A DNA stretch of 42,500 nt from Prorocentrum cordatum (GCA_963575745.1 CAUYUJ010011225.1:556268-598767), one strand, 5' to 3'; positions 19,150-30,324 are shown, counted from the stretch's first letter. The notes: generated from the sequence alone by a model not told the origin. Translations and numbers: made by a program.

Positions 19150-19345
19150 GTTTTTCGGCGTCTTGGGTGCCTCGGGGGGGCCTCTTTGGGCCGCTTGGGA
19201 TCATTTTGGGGGCCTCCTGGGGGCCTCTTGGGGGCCTCTTGGGGCCATCTTGGGGCACTCTTGGGGCCTCCTGGGCGCTTCTTGGGGCCATCTTGGAGGA
19301 GATCGATCACAGGAGGGGGGGGCGCGTCCCCCCCTCACGAGGCCA
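19150..19345 (+). repeat. 11-bp-period GGGGGCCTCTT tract with terminal G/C hairpin
   Basis: Units of about 11 bp (GGGGGCCTCTT and variants) run to 19290. They are followed by a GGAGGGGGGGG, CGCG, TCCCCCCC inverted run and CTCACGAGG. Confidence 0.75.
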
Positions 19346-19675
19346 AAATGGGGCCAAAACCGTAGTAAAATCAATGATTGTGGCTTCCTCGCCGAGGCCG
19401 TTTTAGACGCGCTGACACCTCCCCGCCCCCCCAGTCCAGGTCCATGGGGAGGGGGTAGGGGGAGGGGTAAACCCCTCCCCGAAGGGGAAGAGGGAGGGGT
19501 GGAAGAGGAAACGCCCTAAACCACCGACGACCAGAGGGCTGGTGGGATTCGTAAGAAACCGTAGGTTTTCACAACATGTTCAAAAACGTGCTTCCTAATT
19601 GGCCTCTCGCGCGCGCATTTCAAAATCGTTCGAACGCCCTTGCGCGCGTGCTGTCGCAAGAATCCCCTGGCAACA

Positions 19676-19735
19676 ATTATCCTGGCGAAGGACCCAACCA
19701 TATGCAGTTGTGGGTACCGCAATTGTGAACATCTT
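19676..19735 (+). repeat. Left-boundary block of the satellite-bearing element
   Basis: CCTGGCGAAGGACCCAACC, CATATGCAGTTGTG and ACCGCAATTGTGAAC match the reverse complement of 6310-6391. Array B begins directly after it. Confidence 0.75.
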
Positions 19736-19739
19736 CTTC

Positions 19740-20600
19740 GGTGAAACTCCCTATGGGGCCACGAAGCGCTGCACTGGGTGGGGGGAAGCGCTGTTCTGGG
19801 TGAGTGGTGTGTCAAGTAAAGTTTCCGGGACGCATGGGTCCCACTGGAGGTTTCGGTGGAACTCCCTATGGGGCGACGAAACGATGTACTGAGTGGGGGG
19901 GACGCATGTGGACGGTGGCACTGGGGCCTTCGGTGAAACTCCCTATGGGGCGACGAAACGCTGTACTGAGTGGGGGGGACGCATGTGGACGGTGGCACTG
20001 GGGCCTTCGGTGGAGCTCCCCATGGGGCCACGAAACGCTGTACTGAGTGGGGGGGACGCATGTGGACGGTGGCACTGGGGCCTTCGGTGGAGCTCTCTAT
20101 GGGGCCACGAAACGCTGTACTGAGTGGGGGGACGCATGTGTACGGTGGCACTGGGCCTTCGGTGGAGCTCCCTATGGGGCCACGAAACGCTGGAGTGGGG
20201 GGGCATGTGGACGGTGGCACTGGGGCCTTCGGTGGAGCTCCCTATGGGGCCACGAAACGCAGCTGGGGCCACGAAACGCTGTACTGAGTGGGGGGGACGC
20301 ATGTGGACGGTGGCACTGGGGCCTTCGGTGGAGCTCCCTATGGGGCCACGAAACGCTGTACTGAGTGGGGGGCGCATGTGGACGGTGGCACTGGGGCCTT
20401 CGGTGGAGCTCCCTACGGGGCCACGAAACGCTGTACTGAGTGGGGGGGACGCATGTGGACGGTGGCACTGGGGCCTTCGGTAGAACTCCTGATGGGGCCA
20501 CGAAACGCTGTACTGAGTGGGGGGGACGCATGTGGACGGTGGCACTGGGGCCTTCGGTGGAGCTCCCTATGGGGCTACGAAACGCTGCACTGGGTGGGTG
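19740..20600 (+). repeat. Satellite array B (77-bp units, about 10-11 copies)
   Basis: The block GACGCATGTGGACGGTGGCA starts at 19901, 19978, 20055 and 20131 and onwards; spacing is 77 or 76 bp. Each unit contains CACTGGGGCCTTCGGTGG, AGCTCCCTATGGGGCCACG and AAACGCTGTACTGAGTGG. The first two are the reverse complement of the array A core. Because 77 is not a multiple of 3, all three frames stay open in overlapping pieces; these are repeat artefacts. A partly deleted unit lies near 20170-20280. Confidence 0.95.
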
Positions 20601-20703
20601 AAACGCAGGGAAGAGGGGGAGGAGGGAGGAGGAGGGAGGAGGGGGAGGAGGAGAGGAGGAGAGGAGGAGAAACGCGGGGACCGTCTCTTCAAGACGAGGA
20701 CCC
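20570..20703 (+). repeat. Right-boundary block of the satellite-bearing element
   Basis: CTGGGTGGGTGAAACGCAGG, GAAGAGGG, a GGA-rich run, AAACGCGGGG and CGTCTCTTCAAGACGAGG match the reverse complement of 7478-7612. Confidence 0.75.
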
Positions 20704-21440
20704 AACAACACAGGTCGGTTGGGAAAAAACGAAGTGCACACGCGCGCGTCGTCGCGCGCGCATGCCGACATCCTTCAAACAAAAATCGGTGTCGTAAGGA
20801 TTGCAAAATCGAGCGCCACGAAACATGTTGTTTAACATAGGTTCTGACACATTACCACCTACCGATTGAAAATATTTGATTATTTCTCTTGGCGGTCGTC
20901 GTCGCAAGCTCGTTCGAATCGTCGGCTGCGTCCGCAAGGTCGCCCCAACTTGCGTAGCAAGCGCGACTGCGCGCGGCTGGCGAGATGAGCTCTTGGAGCC
21001 AATCTCTCGCAAGGGGTCAAGAGACCTACGTTTTGCCTTGCCCTCGTCAGTTCGTGCTTTTTTGGGGGGGAGCTTGCGCCCTTGTGCGTTCTTCATGCCG
21101 GTTAGTCAGAATTACGTGTTTCATTGGCCGACTAGTGTCGGTGAGCTTTTCATGGCGCGCGCGCCTCCTTCCAGCGCGACCAAGACTCTACTGCAATCGC
21201 GTTCTCCGCTTTTTTCGGCCACAGGGCCCAACGTGAAAATTCAAAGTTTTTCTAATCGGGGGGTTGTAGTTTTCAAGAAACCCTGCGCTCGCTCCCATGC
21301 GGATTCTTAAGAAAACCATCGGCTGTTCCAACATCATGCTCATCAAATTCTGCCATATGGGCCTCTCGCGCCTCTTATCGAACTCATTCGAAAGTCTCTG
21401 CGCGCGTGTTGGGGGGGGCACGATCCGTGTCAAATGATAC
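20704..21440. other. Repeat-derived anonymous region
   Basis: It contains the diverged partner of 18905-19010 and a segment at 21358-21420 (GGCCTCTCGCG, GCGCGCGTGTTGG) resembling 19600-19660 (GGCCTCTCGCGCGCG, GCGCGCGTGCTG). No coding sequence could be supported. Confidence 0.45.
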
Positions 21441-21450
21441 GACGCGGGCC

Positions 21451-21900
21451 ACTCGCGCGCGTCGGCCGCGCGCGCATGTCGAACTCCTTCCAAAACCTTC
21501 ATCGCCGACGCGAGGACATCGTCATCGTTATCGGCGGGCGTGATCAACATCGGCGCCGTCATTGACCGGGCCGTCATCATCGCCACCATCGCCACCATCA
21601 TCGCTCCTCTCATCATCGTGTCTACCCCGTCGTCGGCGTCGCCATGATACCACGCCCGCCCAAGCTACCGACTCGCACCGGAGTGCCTGCTGGGAATGGA
21701 AGTGCCCAGCGGTCAGCGCCACCGCGGCCACGTCGGTCGTGCCGCACTAGCTGGCCGCCGTGCGCGCGAGCATGCGCGGGCTAGCGCGGCCGCAGAGATA
21801 CACCAGCCAACGCCAAGCGCTCATCGCAAGCGCCGCTGCATGGGCTTTTCCAAACCAAAATACAAGTGGGTGGGTGGGATGTTTGCAAGAGTATGTGGCT
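21451..21900 (+). repeat. Dispersed repeat D, copy 2
   Basis: Partner of 18357-18690, with about 90 extra bases (21651-21745) between CCATGATACC and GCCGCACTAG. Confidence 0.75.
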
Positions 21901-22940
21901 GGGCAAGTCATTTGCAAAAAATGAGTTGCGCCACATAGGATGCTCCACATACCTTGCACCACCCTTTTTGTATGTATTGCTAGAGTCACACCGTTTGTGG
22001 TCCGCGCTGGCCAAGATCTTCCCTGGAGTTCTGGAAGTTGTCACAGGATCTTGGAGCTTACTGCCCTCAAGGTGTTGGCAAGCAGGTGCGCTTCCCAGGG
22101 TTTTCAGCGGAAACCCGCGGTCATCCTGAAGGGCTTTCTCTCGCTCGATTTGCTACCAGAGTGCTCAGACCTTCTTCATCCGCTCCTCCTCGCCTTTTCC
22201 TTCCTCCCGACGGCACCGAAGCGCGAAAACCACAACGAGGCCCTGAATTAAAAGTGGGGAGGAAGAGGAGAAGGAGGAGGAGGAGTAGAGAGAGAGAGAG
22301 AAGACGAACAAATGGGCACTGCGAGAATAGGTTAGGCACTGCCTTCTCCCCCCTCCTCCCCCTCCTCGTCCTCTTCGTCGTCCTGGACGGTTGAAGCCAT
22401 CAGGTCAGGCCACAGTGCTTGGCACTGGTATTCAGCTTGCCGTGCCGCCCTCCGCGGTTGCCGCCCGTGCGGTACCCTCTGACGGTTCGTCGTAGGGTGT
22501 TGAGCTTTGTGTTCCTCCCCAGCAGCTTCACAATACTCGGGGCGATCGAAATGGGTACGGAAAGAATTGTTACACAGGCCAACAGCAATTCCTGCACATG
22601 TTGAACAGGATTCGCTGTCGGTGTCGCCGCGGACGTTATCAATTTGAGACAGAAGGCAGCCTGCCCAACAGCGGTCGCTGTCAGTTTTGAGCAACATTTG
22701 TTGCTGGGCATGAGGGGAGGTGGTTATGTTATCCTTGGCTTTTCAGGAGTTGACATGCGTGCGCACCTCGCCTGCTTTGAGAGGGGGGTGGGGGTGCATC
22801 CTGCAGGCGGGGTGCGCAGTTTCTCTTGTCCTATCAAGGAGCTCATCATCTTCAGCGCGGTTCGCAGCAACCGCCGGGGCAGTGTCGGCTTCTTGTCCGA
22901 CTGGCGCCGGCTCCCGGGAAACGATCAAACCCCTCCCTCC
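21901..22940. other. Anonymous region, no gene assigned
   Basis: Mixed composition, with a short purine tract at 22255-22305. A minus-strand open stretch at 22332-22697 (Cys-containing, with DTDSESCSTCAG) is the only protein-like piece. It lacks support from motifs or splice sites. Confidence 0.35.
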
Positions 22941-22944
22941 ACAC

Positions 22945-23368
<424 letters not shown>

Positions 23369-23386
23369 CATATTCCCTTTTCTATA

Positions 23387-23525
23387 TTTTTATAATCCTG
23401 GGGGGTGGGAACCCCCCCCCGAAATAGGATCCTCCCCAACCGGGACTTCTGGAAACGGGACCCCTCACGAGGATCGCAGCCTCCGAGCGCGAAAATTAGC
23501 GCTCTCCGTCCAAAGAGGAAGGTGA
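23387..23525 (+). repeat. Dispersed 139-bp repeat E, copy 1
   Basis: Nearly identical to 30325-30463: TTTATAATCCTGGGGGGTGG, a C run, GAAATAGGATCCTCCCCAAC, CCCCTCACGAGGATCGCAGC and GCGAAAATTAGCGCTCTCC. The G and C runs can form a hairpin. Confidence 0.85.
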
Positions 23526-24255
23526 GAGGACACGCGAGGCTCCTTGGACCTCCCGAGAGGCTTTCTCGAGGCTCCTACGAAGGCCCAAGAGGGTCCCAAG
23601 AGCCTTCCAGAGTCCTCCGAAGAAGCCCCCGAGAGATGAAAATCAGTGATTTCCCATGGTTTTTCTAAGAGTTTTGCTTCTTTGCATGTTCACTGTTCCG
23701 ACGTGCCAAGACGGCCGAAGACGCCCACAAGACCGATGCCAGACGGCTCAAGAGGCCTCCAAGCGAGTCCGAAACCGGCCCAAGACAGCCCCGACACGGC
23801 CCAAGGGGTGCCCAAGACGGCCCCAGAGAGCCCCAAGACGGCTTTCAGAAACGGCACCCCTCACGAGGATCGCAGCCTTCCAGCGCGAAACTGAGCGATC
23901 TTCGTCCGAAGAGGCACCTACGAGGGTACGCGAGGGTCCTCGGGTTGCTTTAAAAGCTTCTTAAAGGTTCCCCCGACAGCTTGAGAAGGCCCCACGAACC
24001 TCGCAGAGTTCTCTGAAGAAGGCCCCAAGAGATCAAAACCATTAATTTCCTATGGCTTTCCTAAGATTTTGGCTTCGTTGCATGTTCACTGTTCCGACGT
24101 GCCAAGACGGCCGAAGACGCCCACAAGACCAATCCCAGAGGGCCCAAGCAGCCTCCAAGCGAGTCCACAGCCGGCCCAACAGAGCCTCCAGACGGCCCAA
24201 GCCGTGCCCAAGACGGCCCCAGAGAGCCCCAAGACAAGCTTCAGAGAGAGCTTAG
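23461..24255 (+). repeat. Two tandem 396-bp units
   Basis: CCCCTCACGAGGATCGCAGC occurs at 23461 and 23857, and GCATGTTCACTGTTCCGACG at 23684 and 24080; both pairs are offset by 396 bp. Much of each unit is 11-bp-period AAGAGGCC.. sequence. The second unit is cut at 24255 by LINE-B. Confidence 0.85.
24239..24255 (+). repeat. 17-bp target duplication of LINE-B (left copy)
   Basis: CTTCAGAGAGAGCTTAG is repeated exactly at 30030-30046, directly after an A-rich tail. This length fits target-primed LINE insertion. Confidence 0.75.
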
Positions 24256-26095
24256 GAAGCTGTCAAGACGGATTTCCTCAAGCTGTTCGTCCACTTCGAG
24301 ATTATATTCCCTGGCCGCGCGGCGGTGCTGCGCCTCGACGGGGGCCAAGGCTCGCTGGACATCTACACGGTGTACTTCCACACGGGGGACTCCACGCCTG
24401 CCGAGGACGTCGTGGAGGCCGGCTTCGACCCAGCCCAGCGCGTCCCCTCCAACTTCGAGCTCCGCGAGGCGTTGCGGCATCGGCTGGCCCGCCGCCTCCG
24501 TCCCCGCGAGGAGGCTTTAAGCATCCTTGGGGGGGACTTTAATCACGTACTCCGCCCGCCAGAGCGTGTCTGCATCTCCACGGGCGCAGCCACGGGCCAT
24601 CGGGACCACCGCGACGCCACCAGCTGGCGCACCTTGGTAGAGGTCCCCTACGGCATCCACGAGCTCTACCAGCCGGAACACACGTACGCGGCACCAGACA
24701 CCAGAGCGCGGCTGGACCGCGTGTACTGCAACCAGTACGACGTCGAGTACCTCGACAAGGCTTGCGCCTGCACCGCCCTGGCATGGTGCCCCGAGTTGTC
24801 CCGCCACCGCCCACTCAGCTTCCGGAAGTGCCCCGCGCAGCCGCGCGCAGACCGACCGGCGCCCCTCGGGGACCAGGCCCTCGAGCATCCAGATTTCCCC
24901 CAGCAGGTCACATTAGCTTGGCAGGAGCTCCTTCACAACAACCCCGACGCGCACGCCCTGACCCGGCTCCAGCTGCTGAAGCAGGCGATGCGCCAGGCGG
25001 AGCTGGCCCTGGCTTCCCAGGTGGGTTCCGCCCCCCCGGCGGAGCAGCTGGATGACCGCATCGGCGTGTGCATGAAATTCCTCAGGGCTTCGGAGGCCTG
25101 CAGTCCAGAACGTATTTCCCGATGCCTCGAGCGGTATCCGCTCTTGCGGGATATGGTCGCGAATCCTTACGACTTCACGTCCCCGCCGGGCCCTCGGCTT
25201 GCGCGGGTGCGTAGTCACGTGATGGAGTTGCAGCGGGATTTCACCATGCAGGAGCTGAACAAGCTGCACGAGGACCTCCGCGAGCTGGAGCCGGCCCAAG
25301 CAGCGCGCCGGCGGCGGCGGAACCAGCAGCTGGTCTGCAAGCTCGCGCCGGGCCGCAGCTGTCAGCACTTCGCGCTGGACGCGCCTACCGGGGAGGCGAC
25401 GACGGACCCCCAGGAGATGCTCGGCATTCTTCGCGGCCATTGGTCCGAGGTCTTCCGCCGGAAGGACATGGACACGTCCCTGCTGGACACTTGGTTGCGA
25501 GAAGATGCGCAGCACCTCCCAGCCGACTACACCGACCACCTGCCCCACCTCGCTGTGCCGCGTCGTGCATTCCGGCAGGCGATTCGCAAGTCGGGGAACT
25601 CCGCACCGGGCCGGGATGGCATCCCCTTCAAAGCGTGGCGTAAGATAGTGGACTTAGCCACCGACGCCTTCCACGAAGCGTTCGAGGCGATGATCGCCCC
25701 CACAGGGCTCGACATGGTCCAGGAGGCGTGGCACGATTTCAACGAGAGTGTCATGGTATTCTTACCGAAGAAGCCCACTTCGACGCGAGCAGATGGCACC
25801 GCGGTCTACCCAGCAAGCAACATGCGGCCACTTAACCTTACCAATACCGACAACCGCATCCTCTGCAGCGCAGTGCGCCTGCACGTCGAGCCGCTGGTCG
25901 AGGCCGGAGCTTCTCCGGAACAGCGCGGCTTCCTGAGCGGGCGTTCCATGCTGGCCAACGTCATCGACATCGAGGAGGAGATGCTGGCAGACGCGTACCT
26001 CGAGGAGTTCCCCCTGGCGGTCTTCCTGGACTTCGAGGCGGCGTTCCCGAGCCTCGACCAGACCTTCCTCCAGCGAGTCCTGGCGGAGCGGAGAT
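24256..26095 (+). pseudogene. LINE-B endonuclease and RT, first frame
   Basis: The frame is open from the junction. Endonuclease blocks are IYTVYFHTGD, GGDFNHVLRPPERV (24527-24568), ARLDRVYCNQYDVEYLD and CPELSRHRPLSF. The last replaces the usual catalytic S-D-H with S-R-H. RT blocks are SAPGRDGIPFKAW (25597-25638), NMRPLNLTNTDNRI, EQRGFLSGRSMLANV and motif A VFLDFEAAFPSLDQ (26019-26061) with its Asp intact. The frame is lost between about 26085 and 26110, where a second frame takes over; a 1-base loss in GCCCGTTTGTTCC would explain it. The coding potential is much better preserved than in LINE-A or LINE-C. Confidence 0.85.
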
Positions 26096-27618
26096 GGCCC
26101 GTTTGTTCCGGCGGTTCGTGGCAATTCTTTACACCAACAACTTTTGCCAGCTCTCCCTCTGTGGGTTTACAGACGCCGGCTTTGGCATTACCGCGGGGGT
26201 TCGACAGGGTTGCCCTCTATCTCCCCTGCTGTTCGCCATCATCTCGGACGTGGTGTTGCGACGGATTCGCCGCCTCTGCCCAGACGTGGTCCTTCGCGCG
26301 TACGCGGACGACATTGCCCTTGTCCTCCACCGGGGCCCCGCAGACTGCGAACTGCTAGAGCCGATCTTCTACGAATACGGGCTTGTCTCTGGCCTTCGTC
26401 TACACAGTGGCAAATCCATCATTGTGCCGCTCTCCCTGCACACGTGCGAGCAGGTACGTGCTGCTGTCGCCGCAGCGGCGACCCGGTGGGGCGCCTTCAC
26501 CATCTCGAGCCACGCGAAGTACCTTGGCTATTGGCTGGGCCCCACCCGTGGGGCCCGCCTCTGGGATGAGGTGTTCAAGAAGATGCAGGACCGCGCGTGG
26601 ACGTGGAACAAGATCGGCGGGGGCTTGCTCGTGACGCTGGCAGCGTACCGAATGTACATCCTGCCTCTCGCGGGCTTTGCAGCGCAGCTGGACCAGTTAC
26701 CCCCGCACTGGCCGCGAACAGAGCAACGGCTCCTCACGACTCTCTTCCCTGGAGCCCGGGGCTGGGCCACCCCATGTCTTCTCCAGCACCTCCGGAGTTT
26801 GGGATTCGCTTCTGAGCTCCCCAGTGTGGAGGCCATGGCGCAGGGAGCCAAATGTCGTGCATTTCGCTGGGAAGACATCGCGCATGGCGGCTTGCGACTT
26901 ACCCGTCGTGCTCGGCGTCTGCAGCGTGCCCGCTCCTCATCGGACCACTTGCAGCGCCTCGCCACCTGGGCCCATTGGTTCGACGGCAACTTCATCAGCA
27001 CGGTCCTCGAGGCGCAGCACCGGCTCGAAACGGTTGCGACGACCCAGGGGCTCTCCGTGGACTTGCTGCTGCAGGGTTCTGCCGCCACCCCCACACCGAA
27101 GCAGCGATGGCAGCGCCGATGTGGAGAAATACTCGGCGCTCGTGACACAGTGGGTCTCTTCCGGCACCTGCGCCGCAGACTGGACCGGCTGCCCTTGCTC
27201 ACTCTGCCGGGGCGCCGGGTGCAGCGCTTCGAAGCTACACTTTGCCGCCTTGGGCCAATGCTGCCGCCCTGCGTTTGGGCTGCTGTGCTCAAAGCGCTCT
27301 TGGATGGTTGGACAACCAAGCCAGCGTCGCCATGCCTCTTCGGCTGTCAGCATGGGCATGACGACCTCCGACACTACGCCTACTGTCCCGTCGTGGCGCG
27401 GCTCTACCGTACACTGTTGTGCCTCCAGCAGGGCCCCCCGGCATCGGCTGGACGAGTTCCTATTGCTGGCCGAGGCGTCGCCACGCACGTTTGCCCTCCG
27501 CGCTCTCGGTCTGCACGCGACCTTCAGGGCCACCAACGCAGCACGGCACGGGCAAGCCTCCGCCACGGGCGCTTGGCCGCAGGCACTGGCAGACGGCGTG
27601 GCCTTCCGCGCCCTGTGA
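26094..27618 (+). pseudogene. LINE-B RT (motifs B-C), thumb and zinc knuckle, second frame
   Basis: It begins in MARLFRRFVAILYTNNF and holds motif B GVRQGCPLSPLLFAI (26197-26241), motif C LRAYADDIALVL (26293-26328) and a thumb segment HAKYLGYWLGPTRGARLWDE. Near the C-terminus it has the knuckle CLFGCQHGHDDLRHYAYC (27332-27385). A further frameshift lies near 27430-27450, within the GGGCCCCCCGG run. After it the frame ending at TGA 27616-27618 (FALRALGLHATFRATN, ARHGQASATGAWP) fits the family better than the frame continuing to 27647. With only two frameshifts this copy is relatively young. Confidence 0.85.
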
Positions 27619-27647
27619 CCGAGCAATTCGCCAACCGGGCCCGCTAG

Positions 27648-28250
27648 GGCAGCAACGACACGCACAGCATCCACTACTCCAACGTCTGAGGGCGGTCGTG
27701 GCAAGTCCTCTCTCTCCACCCGCCTCCCCGCCTCCCCTCCCTGCTCTTGTGGTGTACTCCCCCAAATCATCGCCTATTCTGTCCTTGTGTTTGCTCCCCC
27801 CGAGCCCGGGGCCAGTGCAGTTTTTCCTCTCTCTAACCCTGGGAAGCAATCAGTAAAACCCCCTCCCCCCCCTCATCAGAGGAAATTATAACGCTTCTGG
27901 CACCGGGGCCGGGGCGGAAGCGATATCCCCCGCAGGTCACCAGAGGTCCGCGGAGGGGAGGTCCCCGGAGGTTCCCAGGAGGCATCCAGAAAGGCTTCCA
28001 CAAGCCTCTGAATGCCCGGTCCCCTAGCCCAGCGACAAGGCACACCTGCCCAGAGTCGCTTCCTGTGATTCTGTGCGTTTCTGTGAGATTCCCCAGAGAT
28101 TCCTTTGATACTCCGATTGGCTTCTTTTGAGATTCCTTGCCGTTTCCATTGTGATTCTTTTGGGACTCCTTTGAGACTCCTCTGGTGTTCCTTTGATGTT
28201 GTTCTGGGGGTCCCTTGAGGTTCTGGTCATATCCCTTTGATGCCCCATTG
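27648..28250 (+). other. LINE-B 3' region, first part
   Basis: Noncoding. Pyrimidine-rich to 27840, then a GAGGTCCCCGGAGG stretch and from 28075 a degenerate 11-12 bp period built on TCCTTTGAGATT. Confidence 0.5.
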
Positions 28251-29015
28251 CTTAAGGGAACATCACATCGACATCCGGGGCCGGTGGATTATTTTATTTT
28301 CAATAAATGTGCTAACATATCGCGGGGGTGTTCGCAGAATCGGTCTGCGATATCTCTCCGTGGACTCTCCCATAGGATCCCCTGAATTAATCAATTTCCC
28401 TAGTGCGGTCGCCATAGGGATTGCTTATGTCCACGCGAGCCCGCGTTTTCCAAATTCCTTAGATTCCTTCGTGGTTCGTTTGAGCTGCCGCTGAGATGCC
28501 TTTGCGATTTCTGTTGGGCTCCTTTGAGATTGCTTTGAACTTACATTGGTTCCTTTGATATCATGCGTGGGATTATTTGTGATATTCTTCTGGGATTCCT
28601 TTGGGGGGTCCTTTCAAGTTCCTCTGACATTCCTTCGACAATCCCTGAAGGGAGCATCACATCGACCTCCGGCGCTTGTGGATTATTTTATTTTCAATAC
28701 ATGTGCTAACATATCGCGGGGGGGTTCGCGGAATCCGTCTGCGATATCTCTCCGTGGACTCTCCCATAGGATCCCCTGAAATAATCAATTTCCCTAGTGC
28801 GGTCGCCATAGGGATTGCTTATGTCCACGCTAGCCCGCGTTTTCCAGATTCCTTAGATTCCTTCGTGGTTCGTTTGAGCTGCCGCTGAGATCCCTTTGCG
28901 ATTTCTGTGGGGTTCCTTTGAGATTGCGATGAATTTCCAATAGGGTTCCTTTGAGATTCTGCGTGGGCTTCCTTCTGAGATTCCTCTGGGCTTCCTTTGG
29001 GGGGTCCTTTCAAGT
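28250..29015 (+). repeat. 394-bp tandem duplication in LINE-B 3' region
   Basis: CATCACATCGAC occurs at 28261 and 28655, and CCGCGTTTTCCA at 28441 and 28835, both offset by 394. Each copy contains TTTTATTTTCAATA(A/C)ATG, GTGCTAACATATCGCGGGGG and an open stretch encoding LRYLSVDSPIGSPE that is preserved in both. It is followed by TCCTTTGAGATT-type short-period sequence. Confidence 0.9.
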
Positions 29016-29189
29016 ATAGCTGCTTGCGGTGATTTCATTGTTTGTCGTTTTTGATTTACCTTTGATGTCCGATGCGCGTCAGTTTCCCTGTGTTCTAGGC
29101 GGGAACCCATTGGGAAGCGTTCGTGCGCATTGGTTCTTCAGGCTGTCGCCTCACGTTGCCGCCAGCTTCGGGCCTGGGGGGGGGGCAAA

Positions 29190-29305
29190 TTAATTAATTA
29201 TGTTATTATATTTTTTATGTGCTAACGATATCGCAGGAGGGCGCCGCCCAAAATAATTATTTATTTTATTTTCTGTGCTAACGATATCGCCGGGGGGGTT
29301 ACTGT
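29190..29305 (+). repeat. Two further GTGCTAACGATATCGC motifs in AT-rich sequence
   Basis: TTTTTTATGTGCTAACGATATCGC at about 29210 (split here for reading as TTTTTTATG and GTGCTAACGATATCGC) and TTTTCTGTGCTAACGATATCGC (TTTTCT, GTGCTAACGATATCGC) at about 29268 echo the motif in the 394-bp units. Confidence 0.7.
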
Positions 29306-30010
29306 TTGCTTCCCAGGGTTAGTGCCGGTGGCTTCGCACGCGTGGTATCCTCGATAGCTCCCGGCATCCGCCGGACAACCTGAAGGGTTGCGATCAGCTC
29401 TCTTCCCCCTCCCCCTTCCTCCCTCCTCTCTGCCCTCCCCCTCTTCCACGCCCTCTTTTTGCAGGTGGGTCCGGTCCTTTGTCCGTCCCCTAGCGGGGTC
29501 GGAACTGCCCTCCCCCTCTTTCCTCTCCCTCTTCCTCCCTCCCTTCCTCCCCCTTTTTGTCTGGACTAATGAATCGTAATATGCTTCAGTGCGCTGTGCG
29601 TGCACTTGTTCAGCCTCGCCCTCTGTTCCGTAGGATTCGTGGTCGTTCATGGTCCCGGTCAGGGGACCTTAGGCTTCAGTTGTACACCACCGTTTCGTGA
29701 GTTTTCCTTGTTATGTACGTGCTCGATGATACGTTCCTGGGGCATTTCGTATCCGCCCTCCCTCTCCGCTCTCCTCCTCTCCCTCTCCTCCTCTCCTCTC
29801 CGCCTCGCCCTAGTGTGCATGATGTGGGAAGTACCAATGGCTGTCTAGGCCTTGGGGGGTACAGGCACATGGCACGCCCCGTTCCTCTGTTTCGGCGCAG
29901 CCGGCGTTAAAACTGTTAAAGCAGTTTCCGCCCAATCCGGCGTTAAAAACTGTTAAATCAGTTTGCGCCCACTTCCGAGTGCCACGGAACCAACCTGCCA
30001 GGGCTCCCCT
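29306..30010. other. LINE-B 3' region, last part
   Basis: Pyrimidine-rich with CTCCCTCC runs. A 50-bp near-duplicate, CGGCGTTAAAACTGTTAAA(G/T)CAGTTT-like, occurs at about 29901-29925 and 29939-29963. No gene. Confidence 0.45.
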
Positions 30011-30046
30011 CAAAACAAAAAAAAAGAAACTTCAGAGAGAGCTTAG
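30011..30046 (+). repeat. LINE-B A-rich tail and right target duplication
   Basis: CAAAACAAAAAAAAAGAAA is followed at 30030-30046 by CTTCAGAGAGAGCTTAG, identical to 24239-24255. Confidence 0.75.
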
Positions 30047-30324
30047 AAGGGAAAAAACATACAATTGCAACGCGCTCGGCTCCCACACGGCCGCGCGAGG
30101 CCCCAAGCCCCTTCCAGGAGGCCACAAGAAGGGCCACAAGGCGCGCAAAAGGCTTATGATTTCAAGGACTCTGCACCCAGACGCCCACACGAAACTCCAA
30201 GACTCCTCAACGGCTCCCCAGACGTGCCACGAAGCGCCCAAGAGCCGCCAAGAAGCATTCACGAAGTTCCCCCACGACGCCCCACAAGGCCTCTAAGAAC
30301 CTCCACGAGTTCTCCGAAGAAGGC

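Larger units (their letters stand above)
24256..30029 (+). mobile_element. LINE-B: 5'-truncated LINE with long 3' region and A-rich tail
   Basis: The element opens abruptly inside an endonuclease domain at the base after the left target duplication. It carries RT and zinc-knuckle coding sequence to about 27618, then about 2.4 kb of noncoding 3' sequence ending in CAAAACAAAAAAAAAGAAA at 30011-30029, next to the right duplicate. It differs from LINE-A by having an A-rich tail, yet their RT and knuckle motifs are related. The alternative is that the 17-bp match is a chance repeat and the element ends near 27.9 kb. Confidence 0.75.

Noticed and set aside
19740-20797. Chains of overlapping 70-200-codon frames in satellite array B
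   Set aside because: A 77-bp unit keeps all frames open in turn; the peptides (DGGTGAFGGAPYGATKR type) repeat in shifted frames, as expected from repetition and not translation.
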